Made by a program: the position numbers and the translations under genes. This document shows, piece by piece, positions 31,381 to 42,745 of a stretch of 64,000 nt of DNA (the stretch's first letter is position 1; every line of letters begins with the position of its first letter). This DNA comes from Capricornis sumatraensis (Eukaryota > Chordata > Mammalia > Artiodactyla > Bovidae), in NCBI RefSeq assembly GCF_032405125.1, contig NC_091072.1:8955001-9019000 (forward strand). Direction: 5' to 3'. The notes below the pieces were generated by a model. That model was not told the DNA's origin, made no database searches, and saw only the letters and a program-made list of their open reading frames with translations.

Positions 31381-34300
31381 GTGAGTACCGGGAGGGGGAG
31401 GGGAGCGGACGCTCATGGGGGCGCAGGTAGGGGGGGTTCCCCTGGCAGCCGTTGGACTGCCTGGGGTAGACCCTGGGTCTGTCCCTCCACCCGGGGCAGC
31501 GTGGGGTTCTCCCCTCCCCCTCCCGCCCCGGCTTTGCCTGGATGGGCATCTTGACCCCTGCCCCTACCCCTTTTACCAGCCGCCCTCCTGGGGACCCTGA
31601 GGTCCAGAGAGGACCACACGGCCCACCCCATCCTTTGTAAGGTCCTGCTCACCTTACTTCTCCCACCCAGAGCCGTGTCACCACTTCACGCCAGTGAAGA
31701 GAATTTCCCCCCTCATCACCTTCGCAGAGTCCCCCCACGCCCCAGCAGCACTCAGGGAATGTACCCCAACCCCACCTGGGTCCTGCTCCGATCCAGGGGG
31801 CCGGTTCCCTCCTGGGGGGGTGGAGGTTCAGGTCAACAGCAGCAGGCAGGCCGCCTAGCCTCCAGGAGGCGCCGCTGAGCCCCATCCTGCTGGGCCCTCC
31901 TTGTTGTGGGGGGGCCCTCACCCACCCTTCTCCAGACTGTGGCTTTCAGAGAGTTGCTGTGGGGCCTCGGGCCGCCAGTCAGGGCCTGGGGGAGGTGGCG
32001 GGTCGTCCAGAGGCAGGGAGGCCTCCCCTGGGAGGCATGGGGGGTGACCGTGGCTGTCGGAGCCACCCCCGGGCCGCATTAGGCAGAAGCAGAGGGGGCG
32101 TCCACTTCTGTCCCCCTTTGGGGGGCCTCCACTGTGGCGGGGGCTTGGGGCGGCCCAGGAAAGCCTGGAGCACGCCTGCCTCCCACCTGTGTGCTCTGGG
32201 GTCCCCACGGCCCCCATTGGCCTGAAACATGGCAAGGCCCACAGGGAGCCTATCTTACAGCTGGTTTGGGGGTGCTTTACCCTCCCCTCCATGTCCCCCT
32301 TCGCACACACAGCCCCCTCTCTGCACCCTGCCCTTCAACCCCGAATACACACACACACACAGCAAAGCATCTGAGAGTCAGGGGCTGGATTCACTCAAGG
32401 GGAGGGGACCAAAGGTAACCGTCTCTCGGGAGGTCTCCTCTCCTGGCTCTGCCTCGGTTTCCTCACCTGTGACCCGAGGATGTGGGATTTGGAGGTCAGA
32501 CTATGCTGAACAAGGCCCAGCATATGGGCCTTCTGCTTCCCTGGGGCTCATCCACACTCTCCTCCCCTCCCCTCCCCACACCAAGCTCCTGAGAGGCTGC
32601 CCTGGATGGGCAGGGGTCACTTCTCCCATGCCCCTCCCACGCTTTTTTGGGTATTTTTTAAAATTTATTTTTAATTGGAGGATAACTGCCTTACAATTTT
32701 GTGTTGGTTTCTGCTGTACAACAATGTGAATCAGCCATAAGTATATATGTGTATATATATATCCCCCCTTAAGCCTCCCTCCCACCTCCACACCCCATTC
32801 CACCCCTCTAGGTAGTCATGGAGCACCGGGCTGAACTCCCTGTGTCTGAGACAGCATCACTGAAGCATATATATTGTCACACGTTAAACAGAGAGCTGGC
32901 GAGAAGCTGCTTTATGACACAGGACTCAGTTCTTGAGGCCTCACCTCCAGACTCTCCGGTGGGGTGGAAGCCTCGTGGCTCCCAGGCCTGGGGACTAGGC
33001 AGTCACTTGGAGCTTAAGGCTCTGGTTTTCCCAGAATCCTGGAAACGGGATTCCAAGAGCAAGAAAACGGAGGAATTCCCAGGCCCCCGGGGTCCTGATC
33101 ATTGATAGAGGCATTAGATCTGTTTCTTGGTGACCTGAAGGGACGTCCTGGAGACCCAGAGGAGGCTTCTCCTGCCCTAAGGGCGACACCACTGAGGAGC
33201 AAGGATGTTCCACGGGGAGACACAGTTCTAAGCACCCTCTGACCGCAGTTAGCTACAGCTTGGGGGCAGGTGCCCTTGAGGTCCCCGCCCACCCAGACAA
33301 GGCAGAGGCAGGCTGCTCAGGTGAGAGGTGCCCCAATGACCCCGCAACCTCAGCAGCTTCTAGGTAGGAGCGCTCACCCTGTGGGGCAGGCAGGGCAGGG
33401 CAGGGCAGGGCTGGGACTCCCCCACACTCAACGCACTAAGGGCACACTTTCTTCCTCCCGCCAGCCGCGGACCCCCTGGGCGACAGCATCCACAAGAAAA
33501 AGCACACCCGGCCCACCTTCACGGGCCACCAGATCTTCGCCCTGGAGAAGACCTTCGAGCAGACCAAGTACTTGGCTGGCCCCGAGAGGGCGCGGCTGGC
33601 GTACTCGCTGGGGATGACCGAGTCGCAGGTCAAGGTGAGTCCGGGCGGGTGAAGAGGCTGTCTGTGTGGCAGTGAGGAGCCTGCCGGGACGGGGTGCCAC
33701 TGCCTGGCAGGGAGGCAGCCCCGCGCTCGTGGTAACTGCAGCTCAGTGGGAGGCTGTCCAGGTGTGTGGGCACCGCTTGCCTGGCCAACCCTGGAGACGG
33801 CAACAGTTACCATCACCCCGATGGGAGTCGTCCGTGGCACCCTCTTCTGAGAGCTGGATGTGTAACTGCCCATTTAAACCTCACAGCAACCTTGTGTGTG
33901 TTGGGGGTGGGGGTGGCAATGGTGGGGTCTTATTACTTATTACCCAAATTGAAAGTGAAAAGTGAACATGTTAATGGTTCAGTCAAGTCCAACTCTTTGC
34001 AACCCCATAGATTATAACCTCTGTTCACGGGATTCTCCAGGCAAGAATACTGGAGTGGGTTGCCATTCCTTTCTCCAGGAGATCTTTCCAACTGAGGGAT
34101 CGAACCAAGGTCTCCTGCATTGCGGGCAGATTCTTTTTTTTTTTTTTTTAATGTATTCATTTTTTAATTGAAGGATACTTGCTTCACAATAGGCAGATTC
34201 TTTACTGTCTGAGCCACCCACTGACGCAGCCAAGTATTTTGCCCAGGGTAACTGGCTAGTAAGTGTTGGGAGTCAAACCTGGATTACAGGGCTCCAACCC

Positions 34301-35499
34301 CATGCCTTCCCCAGCCCCTGCACGGCCAAGGCTGGAAACTTCAAGAGCTGATGGCAGCCTCTGGGCCAGATCAGCACTCACTTCAGGCTTGTTCTGTTAG
34401 GCAGCCTTGGCCTTGGTTCACCACCAATATAAAATAAATTTAAAGAACTTGAAAGTGAATATAACTCCTCCCCACAACTGCCCATGAACCTCACTGCCCA
34501 GCCAGAGGCAAGGCTCAGCGGGGGTACTCTCTCTCACTGCACACCTCTCATTTGAAAGTGAGTATGCAGGCTTCTGCTTCCTCGGGCTCCTAGGGCAACC
34601 CTGGCAACTCTGAGGCTCACTGTGCCCTGAGGGGCTTCGTATTGGGGCACCATCTCCCGTTAGCTCTGAGCTGTGCTGGAACTGCCTGGATCTGTGACAA
34701 GGTGATGGGCTTGAGTGGAGTGGGAGGCACAGGGGCAGCTGGGGACCCGGTCTGGGCACCCCCAGGGCCCCCAAACCACCGTCATCCCCCGTCCTCCGTC
34801 CCCCCCCATACCCCTCTCCCCCTGCAGCCTTCTCCGCCCAATACTAACTTGGCTGGAGAGGAAGTGCCCTCTCCACATGGCTCTGTTTCCACATGGCGCT
34901 CAGTCGCTCAGGGTCCTTTCTGTAGGGTTCTATCCCCAGCAGTAAGCATATGTTAAGTTTTATTGTTGGAGAAATTATTCATTAAGTTCAGTGCACGTCT
35001 AGGAGGTTAAAAGCCTTTAAGCCCCTTCCACCCCAATACCAAGATGGCAAAGGAGAAGATGTATACCACACGGAAGGGTTACAGGGAAGCCGAAAAAGCT
35101 GCTGCACTCAGTTTTTATTTTATTGCCCTCCTCCAAAAAAACAAAAACAAAAACAAAAAAAACCTGGTCCATTGCTGAGCCTAGTCCAGCATGCAGAGTG
35201 CTTGCCGCCGCGGGGAGCCGCCGGCCCGAGAGGCAGCCTCAGAGCCCCTCTCCTCCCAGGTGTGGTTCCAGAACCGGAGGACCAAGTGGCGGAAGAAGAG
35301 CGCCCTGGAGCCCTCGTCGTCCACGCCGCGGGCCCCGGGCAGCGCGGGCGCGGGCGGGGAGCGCGCGGCCTCGGAGACCGAGGACGACGAGTACAACAAG
35401 CCCCTGGACCCCGACTCGGACGACGAGAAGATCCGGCTGCTGCTGCGCAAGCATCGCGCCGCCTTCTCGGTGCTCGGCCTGGGCGCGCACGGCGTCTGA
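30999..35499 (+). CDS. NKX6-3: NKX6-3 homeobox transcription factor, complete
   Basis: This nuclear DNA-binding protein directs gastric antral G-cell and other gut endocrine fates. Three exons (30999-31380, 33465-33634, 35260-35499) join in frame to 263 codons plus TGA; human is 265 as I recall. The N-terminus reads MESNLQGPFLLNNTPLAQFS. An NK/eh1-like repressor motif, GITDILSRP, is at residues 54-62. The homeodomain spans about 139-198 (KKHTRPTFTGHQIFALEK..., helix 3 VWFQNRRTKWRKK with W48, F49, N51 and R53). An acidic tail EDDEYNKPLDPDSDDEKIR follows. Splice borders are A|GTGAGT, CCAG|CC, AAG|GTGAGT and CCCAG|GTG. The start is the ATG matching the family N-terminus; an ATG 12 nt upstream is less likely. 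The gene lies about 3 kb downstream of ANK1 on the same strand, as in other mammals. Confidence 0.97.
31381..33464. other. NKX6-3: NKX6-3 intron 1
   Basis: GC-rich unique DNA plus a reverse L1 3'-end fragment at 32640-32870. A (GGCAG)n-like run lies at about 33385-33412, before the exon 2 acceptor. Confidence 0.65.
32640..32870 (-). mobile_element. L1 3'-end fragment
   Basis: Reverse L1 3'UTR: tttaattggaggataactgc then gtgttggtttctgctgtac, with a TATATA run. Non-coding. Confidence 0.7.
33465..33634 (+). CDS. NKX6-3: NKX6-3 exon 2
   Basis: It has 170 nt between the acceptor tcccgccag and the donor GTGAGT. It encodes ADPLGDSIHKKKHTRPTFTG through SLGMTESQVK, which is homeodomain positions 1-46 (arm, helix 1, helix 2 and the start of helix 3). 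Confidence 0.97.
33635..35259. other. NKX6-3: NKX6-3 intron 2
   Basis: Contains a Bov-tA SINE with a tiny L1 insertion (33950-34232) and an A-rich (AAAAAC)n stretch at 35134-35163. No exon supported. Confidence 0.65.
33950..34232 (-). repeat. Bov-tA SINE carrying a 55-bp L1-tail insertion
   Basis: A SINE body interrupted at 34137-34191 by a T-run plus an L1 3' end; the 12-bp duplication GGCAGATTCTTT is at 34125-34136 and 34192-34203. Confidence 0.85.
35260..35499 (+). CDS. NKX6-3: NKX6-3 exon 3 coding part with stop
   Basis: The acceptor is ctcctcccag. It begins VWFQNRRTKWRKKSALEPSS, the rest of homeodomain helix 3, and runs to LGAHGV and TGA at 35497. GC content is very high. The intron always cuts NKX6 homeodomains at this place, between positions 46 and 47. 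Confidence 0.97.
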   Translation: MWFQNRRTKWRKKSALEPSSSTPRAPGSAGAGGERAASETEDDEYNKPLDPDSDDEKIRLLLRKHRAAFSVLGLGAHGV

Positions 35500-35685
35500 C
35501 TTCGCCCGCCCGCCGCCTCCGCGGTCCCCGCGGTCCCCGCGCGGACTAACGGGGGCTGTGTAGGGGGGCGGGGGGAGGAGGCGGAGGGGTCGGGGAGGAG
35601 GAGGAGGGAGAGGAGCTGGAGATGGCGAGGAAGAAGGAGGGGGAGGAAAGGCCAGCCTCCCGGGGGCTGCGTGCTTAGTGCGCAC

Positions 35686-35806
35686 TGCTCAGTCGCTCAG
35701 TCGTGTCCGACTCTTGGCGACACCACGGACTGTAGCCCTCCAGGCCCCTCCGTCCATGGGGGTTCTCCAGGCACGAATCTGGAGTGCGTTGCCCTGCCCT
35801 CCTCCA
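35686..35806 (-). repeat. Bov-tA SINE in NKX6-3 3' region
   Basis: gctcagtcgctcagtcgtgt to gcgttgccctgccctcctcc; about 190 bp after the stop codon. Confidence 0.88.
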
Positions 35807-36703
35807 GGTGGGGGGCGCGGGAAGGGAGCCAAGAGGGAGACGCGAGCCTCTGTGGGCCCAGGCCTGAACGACCAAGCTCTGCAGCCAGCACAGTGGCCGC
35901 GGGGTCCCAGACAAGCCACCGTGGTAGCTGGGGTGGAGGTGGGGGGGCGCCTTCCCTCCCTGGCTCAGTCAGGGGTCTCCCTCTAGGCTGATTAAAAGAG
36001 CAGGCAAGTCCAGGGCCTCTCCCCAGACCCTGGCACAAGAAGGATCCCTCCTTAGAGGCAACACCTAAATGCTGAACCCAGGCTGGAGGACCACCACCTC
36101 CACCAGGGGCGGGAAAATGGGTTCTAGCCAAGAAGGAACACCCCCACACCCCAACTTAAAGATCACACTCCCGGAGGGAGCTGTCCTCCTGCGATCCTTT
36201 CTCCATCTTGCCCTAAGAGGGCACCTCCACCTCTACCCAGGACAGGAGGAGATTAGAAGCCCCCACTGGCTGGGAAAGAGGAAGGCTGTGGACAGAAGCA
36301 GAGAAAACAGGAGAGGCTCCTGGCAGTGATGCTGTCCCAGAGCTTCCCACTGGGCAGCCCTCGGGGCCAAAGCAAGGACGGGACCCTTGGAGAGAGAGGA
36401 GCATCCTTCCTGGGGGGACACTCGGGGCTGGAAGGGACCTCAGAACCCCTGCTCCTCTGGTGGGGTACCCCTGCAGGAGATGAGAGGATGGCATCCAGGG
36501 CTTGCATGGAACCCACGACCCTCACTTTCCTGGGATGCCCTGCGGCAGGGCCTTGGAGCGGGTGCTGCAGAGGGGGGCGCTGTCCACCAGGTGGGAGGGA
36601 CTGGGGCTTTGGGAGGGGGAGGGGGTGGCCTTAGAGGCATGCAGCAGCAAAAGGGACCAAGAGTTGGCCCATCTTCCCTGGCTTTTAAAATATAAAAAGT
36701 AAA

Positions 36704-36709
36704 AATAAA
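36704..36709 (+). terminator. NKX6-3: Candidate poly(A) signal, NKX6-3
   Basis: AATAAA lies 1.2 kb after the NKX6-3 stop, in a short A-rich stretch. A TGTGTTT element lies about 35 bp downstream. Moderate support only. Confidence 0.4.
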
Positions 36710-36730
36710 AGTCCCAGAACCCTCCCCAAG

Positions 36731-37807
36731 GCTCATGTGTTTCCGTGAAACTGGCTGTGGGGTCCCAGGTATGCTGGCTGTGGGGGTCCCAGGTGTGCTG
36801 GCTGGGGGTGGGTGTCCCTCCCGATGACAGCATCTCTTCTTCCAGAGTTAGGGAACCTGCAGGGCATTGGGCAACCTGAAGTCTAGCTAGTAAAGGCCAG
36901 ACAACACGGTGGGAGAGAAACCCAAGGGCGTTTAGTGGGGTCCCTGACTGCCAAGAGTCCTCCCAGGAGTTCCCCCAGGAATTTCCTCCTGGGAGAACTT
37001 ATCTGTGGGGAATGAGGTACCTTAAGGAAAAGATCCTAGAGCAGAGAAGAGCAGCACGGACCCCACTGAACACCAACTACTCCTCCCACGTGGAAGGCCC
37101 TGACCGTCTCCCATGACCCCACCAGAAACCTGGGATGGGAAAACAGACACCGGGAAGTCCCTAGACCAAGTCTCGGAAGTGGGCGGGGCCACCTGAGCTG
37201 ATGCCACTCAACGGCCTCTTGCAAGAGGTAAGAGGAGAGTGCTTTCAGCACCTTCAGCTGTAACCACCTGTGCCAACAGCAGCAAGGCCTCCAAGCTATC
37301 AGCAGCCTGCCCTCCTCTGCTGTCCCAGCAAGTCCTTCTCTGATCCCTCGAGCCCCCAGGGTGGGAGAATCGGGCTGGTAGAGCAGGAGGGAGACCCCAG
37401 CCCTGGGGCCTCTCAGAGACGGAGGCACCAACCCTTCACCATAACCCTAGCGGACCTAGAGGATGGGGAAGGTGACGAGAAGATTCGGATGCTGTAACCC
37501 TCACTCTGCGATGTGGCCATGCTGTCTCTCTCCTTGCAAGATGGGAAGGAAATAAGCAAACACCCCCTTTGTGTGCTCCTGGCCACAAGCTAACACAGGA
37601 GGCTGAGCTGCAGCAGGTGGGGCCACTGGGAGGACTTGAGGACCCTCTGGGCACAGCCACAGAGAAAAAAAAGCTCTGGAGGCCAGGTAGGGGCCCAGGA
37701 TTTCCTGAGCACTTTGCAGAGCGTTTGGGAGGAGGAGTCGCCTGAAGGAGACTCGCCACATATGTGTGCGTGCGTGCGTCTGTGCATGCGTGCGTGTGTC
37801 TGTGCAT
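36731..37807. other. Unique sequence downstream of NKX6-3
   Basis: No gene supported. Contains a short frame ending DEKIRML (see findings) and a (GTGC)n tract at about 37764-37806. Confidence 0.45.
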
Positions 37808-38011
37808 GCTAAGTCAATTCAGTTATGTCTGACTCTTTACAACCCTATGGACTGTTAATCACCAGGCTCCTCATTCCATGGGATTCTTCAGGCAAGAAAA
37901 CTGGAGTGGGTTGCCATTTCCTTCTCCAGGAGATTTTCCCAACCCAGGGATTGAACCCGGGTCTCCTGCATGTAGGCAGATGCTTTACCCTCTGAGCCAC
38001 CAGGGAAGTCC
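37808..38011 (-). repeat. Bov-tA SINE
   Basis: Reverse full unit, taagtcaattcagttatgtc to gccaccagggaagtcc. Confidence 0.88.
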
Positions 38012-39356
38012 ATGCTGTTTGGGGTTAGTATTTTAATTGATTTATCAAACCCAGGGAAAGTTTTTTTCTGCTGGGGAAACATTTGCTAAACTAAACAAAA
38101 TCTCCTCCAGTGTTAAAATTCTTGGGGGCCTTGTCACTGGAACCTCAGGACCAAGGAGCCCAGCCTTTCTGGTGTCCCCCTACTGCAACCCTGCTCCCAA
38201 ACACAGGTGCCAAGTGACAGAGAAGCACGGCTCAGGTCTTGCCCAGGGACCAGACTCGGAGTCTGAAGAAGGGCCAGAAATGAATGGCCCAGATGGCTGA
38301 GGGTAACGTGGGACAAGTTTTGTGCTCTGCAGACACATGTGTATGCACGTGTGAGCGCACGCATGTGTGGTGTGTAGCTGGGGGGAACTCAGGACTGTTT
38401 TGCTTCAGCCATCATAAAGAAATCATAAGCCATAGACTCCCCCTCACTTCTTTTTATTCCTGGTCACAAAGGGCCTTCCTGTATATGCTGAGCCAAAGAA
38501 ACAAAACAGCACAACTTTTAGAATATTCATGCTTTGCAATTTGACCACATGACAAGCTTTTCGGGGATGAGCAAAGAGAAAGCAATTCAGCCTGGGCTCC
38601 CAGGAGTGACAGAGTTCTGCCCTGCCAGCAGCCCAGGCTAGGCTCCTGCAAGTAGGCAAGACTGCCCCATCCACAGCCCTCCTGTCGGTGGCTTCCAGTG
38701 TAGAAAGAACCCAGACCTGCCTGTCCCGAGTAGGGCGAGGGTGAAGGTAAGGATGGCAGCATCTTAGCAGGTTCTGAGTGGCCGTATCCCAGTGGTGACA
38801 ATCAATGAGAAGACTGGGAACTAAAATCACACCGCTGGCAACCCCTCTTCCTGCCCCAGACATCAGCCGGCCTGAGTCTTTCCTGAGTGTGGCAGAGGGA
38901 ACTGTGTTCCTTTAGAGCTGGGCTCAAATGCTGGCACCACCACTCTCTGTGTCCCTGGATGAGTGATGGCCTCTGAGCCTCAGTCTACTCATCCGTAAGA
39001 TGGGACTAATTATACACAGCTTGCAGGGTCTTCAAGATCAGAATGCACAGGCATGCCTGACCTGTACAGACTCCCAACAGCATCTGCTATGTTATCTCAA
39101 GAGGGATGTGGACCCCGACAGTCCCCAGTTTGCGTGGCCACATCACCAAGTAGTCTCGGGGTCACTGTGACCAAGTTAGGCAACCTCTTGAAGTCCAGTG
39201 TGTAAAGTGAAGCTGACATGGGTGTCAGCAAGACCCAGCCAAAGATGCACTGAAATCCCCTATAAGGCATAAAATGGAGTGGGCACGCCCATATCAGTGT
39301 GCTCACGCCCTCTCCTTCCTCCTCAAATTCAGACCGCCAGGAAGTGCTAGTGCATG
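38012..39356. other. Intergenic unique DNA
   Basis: No gene or strong motif. A MIR-like patch (tctgagcctcagtctactc) lies near 38970. Confidence 0.4.
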
Positions 39357-39570
39357 CGTGCTGAGTCGCTTCAGTCGTGTCCAGCTCTGTGCCACCCCAT
39401 GGACTGTAGTCTGCCTGGCTCCTCTGTCCATGGGATTCTCCAGGCACAAATAGTGGAGTGGGTTGTCCTGCCCTCCTGCAGGGGATCTTCCCGACCCAGG
39501 AATCAAACCCATGTCTCTTCTCCTGCATTGGCAGGGGGGTTCTTTACCACTAGCGCCACGTGCAAAGCTC
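39357..39570 (-). repeat. Bov-tA SINE
   Basis: Reverse unit, gagtcgcttcagtcgtgtcc to ctttaccactagcgccacg. Confidence 0.88.
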
Positions 39571-40242
39571 AGGCAGTGGCAGAGCCCATCCTAAATGGGT
39601 CTTCTGTACAGCGGGACAGGCAGATTCAAAGTCACAGATACCCACTCCTGAAAGTACGCATGCACCGGCCAGTCAGTCGCTATCTATAGAGGTTGTAGAA
39701 GGCTTGGTGTGTGACCAGATCTATTTACCTGCTATTAATAAAAGCCTGTGGTCCTGGACTCTGGGACAGGGTGCCAAGCCAGATGCCAAGGGCTGAATTC
39801 AGCTTGCATATATGTTTCTCTGGGACAGAATTGTGCCTTTGATAGAAACTTTAACTGGTCCGTAGGCAGGGCAGACCTCGGCCAGTGAGTGATCCCCCCC
39901 TTTCCCAGCACATCTCTGGGCCTAGACCCCATGGGCTCCATCCCCTGCCTGATCCATCCTGCTCTGAAGCCTGGATACCCTGGACACGGTCCACACTCCA
40001 GCAGCAGCGGCCTCACCTGGGACCTTGTCAGGAAGGCAGGCTCTCAGGTCCCATCTCAATCCTCCCAAATCCATGTCTGCATTTTTAACAAGCTCTCCAG
40101 TTGGCTTGTAGGAACATGACGGGAGTGTGAGAAGATGGAGGGCGGGTATGACCACGCGACTGGGTGCAGACAGCCCTTCCTTCCGCAGAGCACACTGTGT
40201 GGCCCAAGTTAGGAGCTCAGTTAAAAAAACTGTCTGGGGACT

Positions 40243-40470
40243 GCCCCGGTGTGCACTGGTTGAGAATCCACCTTCCAAGGCAGGGGACACAGGTTCCATC
40301 ACTGGCTGGGGAACTAAGATCCCACAGGCAAGTCAACCTGCGCAATTCGAGGGGCCCACAGGCTGCAACTACCGAGCCTGTGTGCTCTGGAGCCCATGCT
40401 CTGCAACAGAGAGAAAGCGGGTGCAATACAACAGACACAGTGCAACCAAAACCAAAACCAAACAGAAAAA
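40243..40470 (+). repeat. CHR-type SINE
   Basis: Head ggggactgccccggtgtgc, B-box ggttccatcactggc, tail with (CCAAAA)n. Confidence 0.8.
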
Positions 40471-40631
40471 CTTAGATGCAAAGAGGTACACTGACCTAAG
40501 CTGAGTTTTGTATCGCCAAATGCCCACTGGGGGCCTATACTTCTGAAATGCCCCGTTCTCCTTTTTCCTCCTTTTATTTATTATTTAAATGACAAATTAT
40601 TTATTTTATATAGCAAATTATGTATTTATTT

Positions 40632-40905
40632 ATGAAACCTGGTGTACTGCAGTCCACGGGGTCACGAAGAGTTGGGCATGACTTGGCAACTGAACAACAA
40701 CATTTATTATCACTTTTATTAAGAGTATCTCTGCTTTCCGATGTTGTGTTAGTTTCTGCCATACAGTAAAGTGAATCAGCTATTGTCGTTGTTGTTGTTA
40801 TTGTTCAGTGGCTCAGTCATGTCTGACTCTTTGCAACCCCGTGGACTGTAGCCCGTAGGATTTTCCAGAGACGAATACTGGAGTGGGTTGCCATTCCCTT
40901 CTCCT
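40632..40905. repeat. Cluster: Bov-tA fragment (+), L1 3' end (-), Bov-tA (-)
   Basis: A forward SINE end is at 40632-40701, an L1 3'UTR fragment at 40702-40785 (gtgttagtttctgccatac) and a reverse Bov-tA with (GTT)n at about 40786-40905. Confidence 0.75.
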
Positions 40906-41009
40906 GTTTTATTAGTACGTGGCTTCAAATGCTGTGGGTCTACCTACCCAAGGTCAGAATTCCTTGACTTCCAGTCTAAGGCCAGGGCTGTGTCAACTCG
41001 CAGGTATGT

Positions 41010-41203
41010 GAAAGTGAAAATGAAAGTCGCTCACTCGTCTTTGCAACTCCATGAACTGGAGCCCACCAGGGTCCTCTATCCATGAGGATTCTCCAGGCAA
41101 GAATACTGGAGTGGGTAGCCATTCCCTTCTTCAGGGATGGAACCCAGGTTTCCCACATTGCAGGCAGACTCTTTGCTGTTTTGAGCCACCCTGGGAAGCC
41201 AGG
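41010..41203 (-). repeat. Bov-tA SINE
   Basis: aaagtgaaaatgaaagtcgc to gagccaccctgggaagcc. Confidence 0.85.
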
Positions 41204-41579
41204 GCTGTGTCACCTTGCAGGTGTATGAGGACCCAAAGCTGCAGAGGACTTAGGAGGGCTTGGTGAGGCCCCTCATCAAAGGCTCACGATCCAGTGCTTT
41301 GCAGTGTGCGACTACACCGCATACCGTTTCCCTCGGCATGGTCTCTGCTGTTGTATAATTGACATCCAGTGTCCCTGCTTGGAACAGACACCACAGCCAG
41401 AGAAGATGTTCATTTCGATAGTTTCCCAAGCTTGTGTGATCACAGGACTTGCCAGAGATAGAGATTCGTAGGGCCCTTCTGGGATGGGATGTCCTAGAAT
41501 GTGCCTGGTTACCAAGTGCCCCAGGACTTGGGAATGGACAAATTTGGCAAACGGTGATCTTAACAAATACATTTTAATC

Positions 41580-41762
41580 TAGCTAGCTCTCAATTGATTT
41601 TGGCTGCACTGGGTCTTTGCTGCCATGGGACTCTTCTTTGAGGGGCAAGGGCCTCTATAGTTGAGGTATGTGGGGTCTTAGCTCCCCAACCAGGGATGGA
41701 ACCCAGGACCCCTGCTTTGGGAGGGTGGAGTCTTAACCACTGGACCACCAGGAAAGTCCCTC
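41580..41762 (-). repeat. CHR-type SINE
   Basis: A reverse copy, attttggctgcactgggtct to ggaccaccaggaaagtccc. An imperfect target duplication (caaacggtgatctt / caaatggtgatctt) lies at about 41549 and 41764. Confidence 0.83.
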
Positions 41763-41773
41763 ACAAATGGTGA

Positions 41774-42097
41774 TCTTCAACAACCAGTTTGACTTACATC
41801 CACAAGTTTCGGCTCTCGCTGAGTTATTCGGTGACCCGCGAAGAGTTCCGCAACCTTCCCTTCCTGCCCAGGGGACAGAGAATCGCACAGTCACGGAAGG
41901 CAGCCAGGGTGTACGTGGAAAAGATGCTCATCCCCAGGAAAGACAGAGAGATGGCAGGACCCTTCCGGTTTTCCGCCGTCACCGGCATCAGCCTTGTGGC
42001 TGTGATTCTGTGGGAATGTCCGATACACTCAAACCTCCAAGGATTCTTGCGAGAGACCCTGCTCGAACTGAGGAATCTGCTCACCCGCCACCGCTAG
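41774..42097 (+). CDS. Unrecognised coding-like open frame
   Basis: I do not recognise this protein. The frame is open from just after a TGA at 41771 to TAG at 42095, about 107 codons. The first in-frame ATG is at 41924 and gives 57 residues (MLIPRKDREMAGPFRFSAVT then GISLVAVILWE). About 71% of third codon positions are G or C, and codon choice looks like mammalian coding sequence. The product would be basic, with one short hydrophobic stretch (SAVTGISLVAVILW). A CHR SINE lies directly upstream. CCAAT boxes and an AATAAA signal lie downstream. It could be a last exon, a decayed retrocopy or chance. No gene is known to me between NKX6-3 and GPAT4. Confidence 0.25.
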   Translation, partial: SSTTSLTYIHKFRLSLSYSVTREEFRNLPFLPRGQRIAQSRKAARVYVEKMLIPRKDREMAGPFRFSAVTGISLVAVILWECPIHSNLQGFLRETLLELRNLLTRHR

Positions 42098-42141
42098 GTT
42101 CTTGGTGTGGAAGCAGTGTCGGCCTCGCATTTCCAGCGCCC

Positions 42142-42500
42142 ATTGGCGGACCACGGAAGAAACAGGACAGGGCAGGGGTCTCCAAGGCCCAGCTGCAGCG
42201 CCACTGTAGAGTTCTGTGCCCTGCCCAGTGAACGGCAGCTTCCTTCCTGTAAGGAGGAACGCGCTTGTGTGGTTTGGGCTCGCGGAGTACGGATCCCTGC
42301 AGCCTCTGACAAGGCCACCCTGATTTTCCACCGAGAACAACCCTCCTGCCACGTTTGATTGATGCTGTTTGGGTGGGCGGGCTCACCCCATCTCCAGGTG
42401 CGGATGAGTGACGCAGCCCTGAGCCAATCAGTGAAAGCCACCTCCTTGGTCATGTGACCAGTCAGTCCAGGGATGGGCCTGCGGCTCGGTCCCAGCCAAT
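42142..42500. promoter_or_regulatory. CCAAT-rich, promoter-like segment
   Basis: There are three NF-Y-type boxes: ATTGG at 42142-42146, CCAAT at 42424-42428 (AGCCAATCAG) and CCAAT at 42496-42500 (AGCCAATGAG). The stretch is moderately GC-rich and repeat-free. There is no TATA box. Promoter activity is inferred only. Confidence 0.3.
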
Positions 42501-42745
42501 GAGCGAAGGACCGGGTTGTTCTGGGAGCGCCGGCTTCCCGCTCTACCCGCAGGACCCTGTGGTCTGGCCATCTGCCTGTCCCGGAAGGGGGCCACCCCAG
42601 GGGCACCTGCGAGGCGGGAGAGAGTGGAATTGGACCAGTGGCACTTTTTTCAGCCAGGCGTGGTGTCCCTCTAGCCTTCTCAGGACAGAAGACACATTCT
42701 AGTGTCTTGATGAGTTGGGCTTCTAAAATTTATAGCTGAAAGACT

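Larger units (their letters stand above)
35500..36730 (+). other. NKX6-3: Putative NKX6-3 3'UTR, interrupted by a SINE
   Basis: GC-rich sequence follows the stop. A Bov-tA SINE sits at 35686-35806 and a possible AATAAA signal at 36704-36709. There is no stronger poly(A) signal between. The real 3' end cannot be fixed from sequence alone. Confidence 0.45.
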
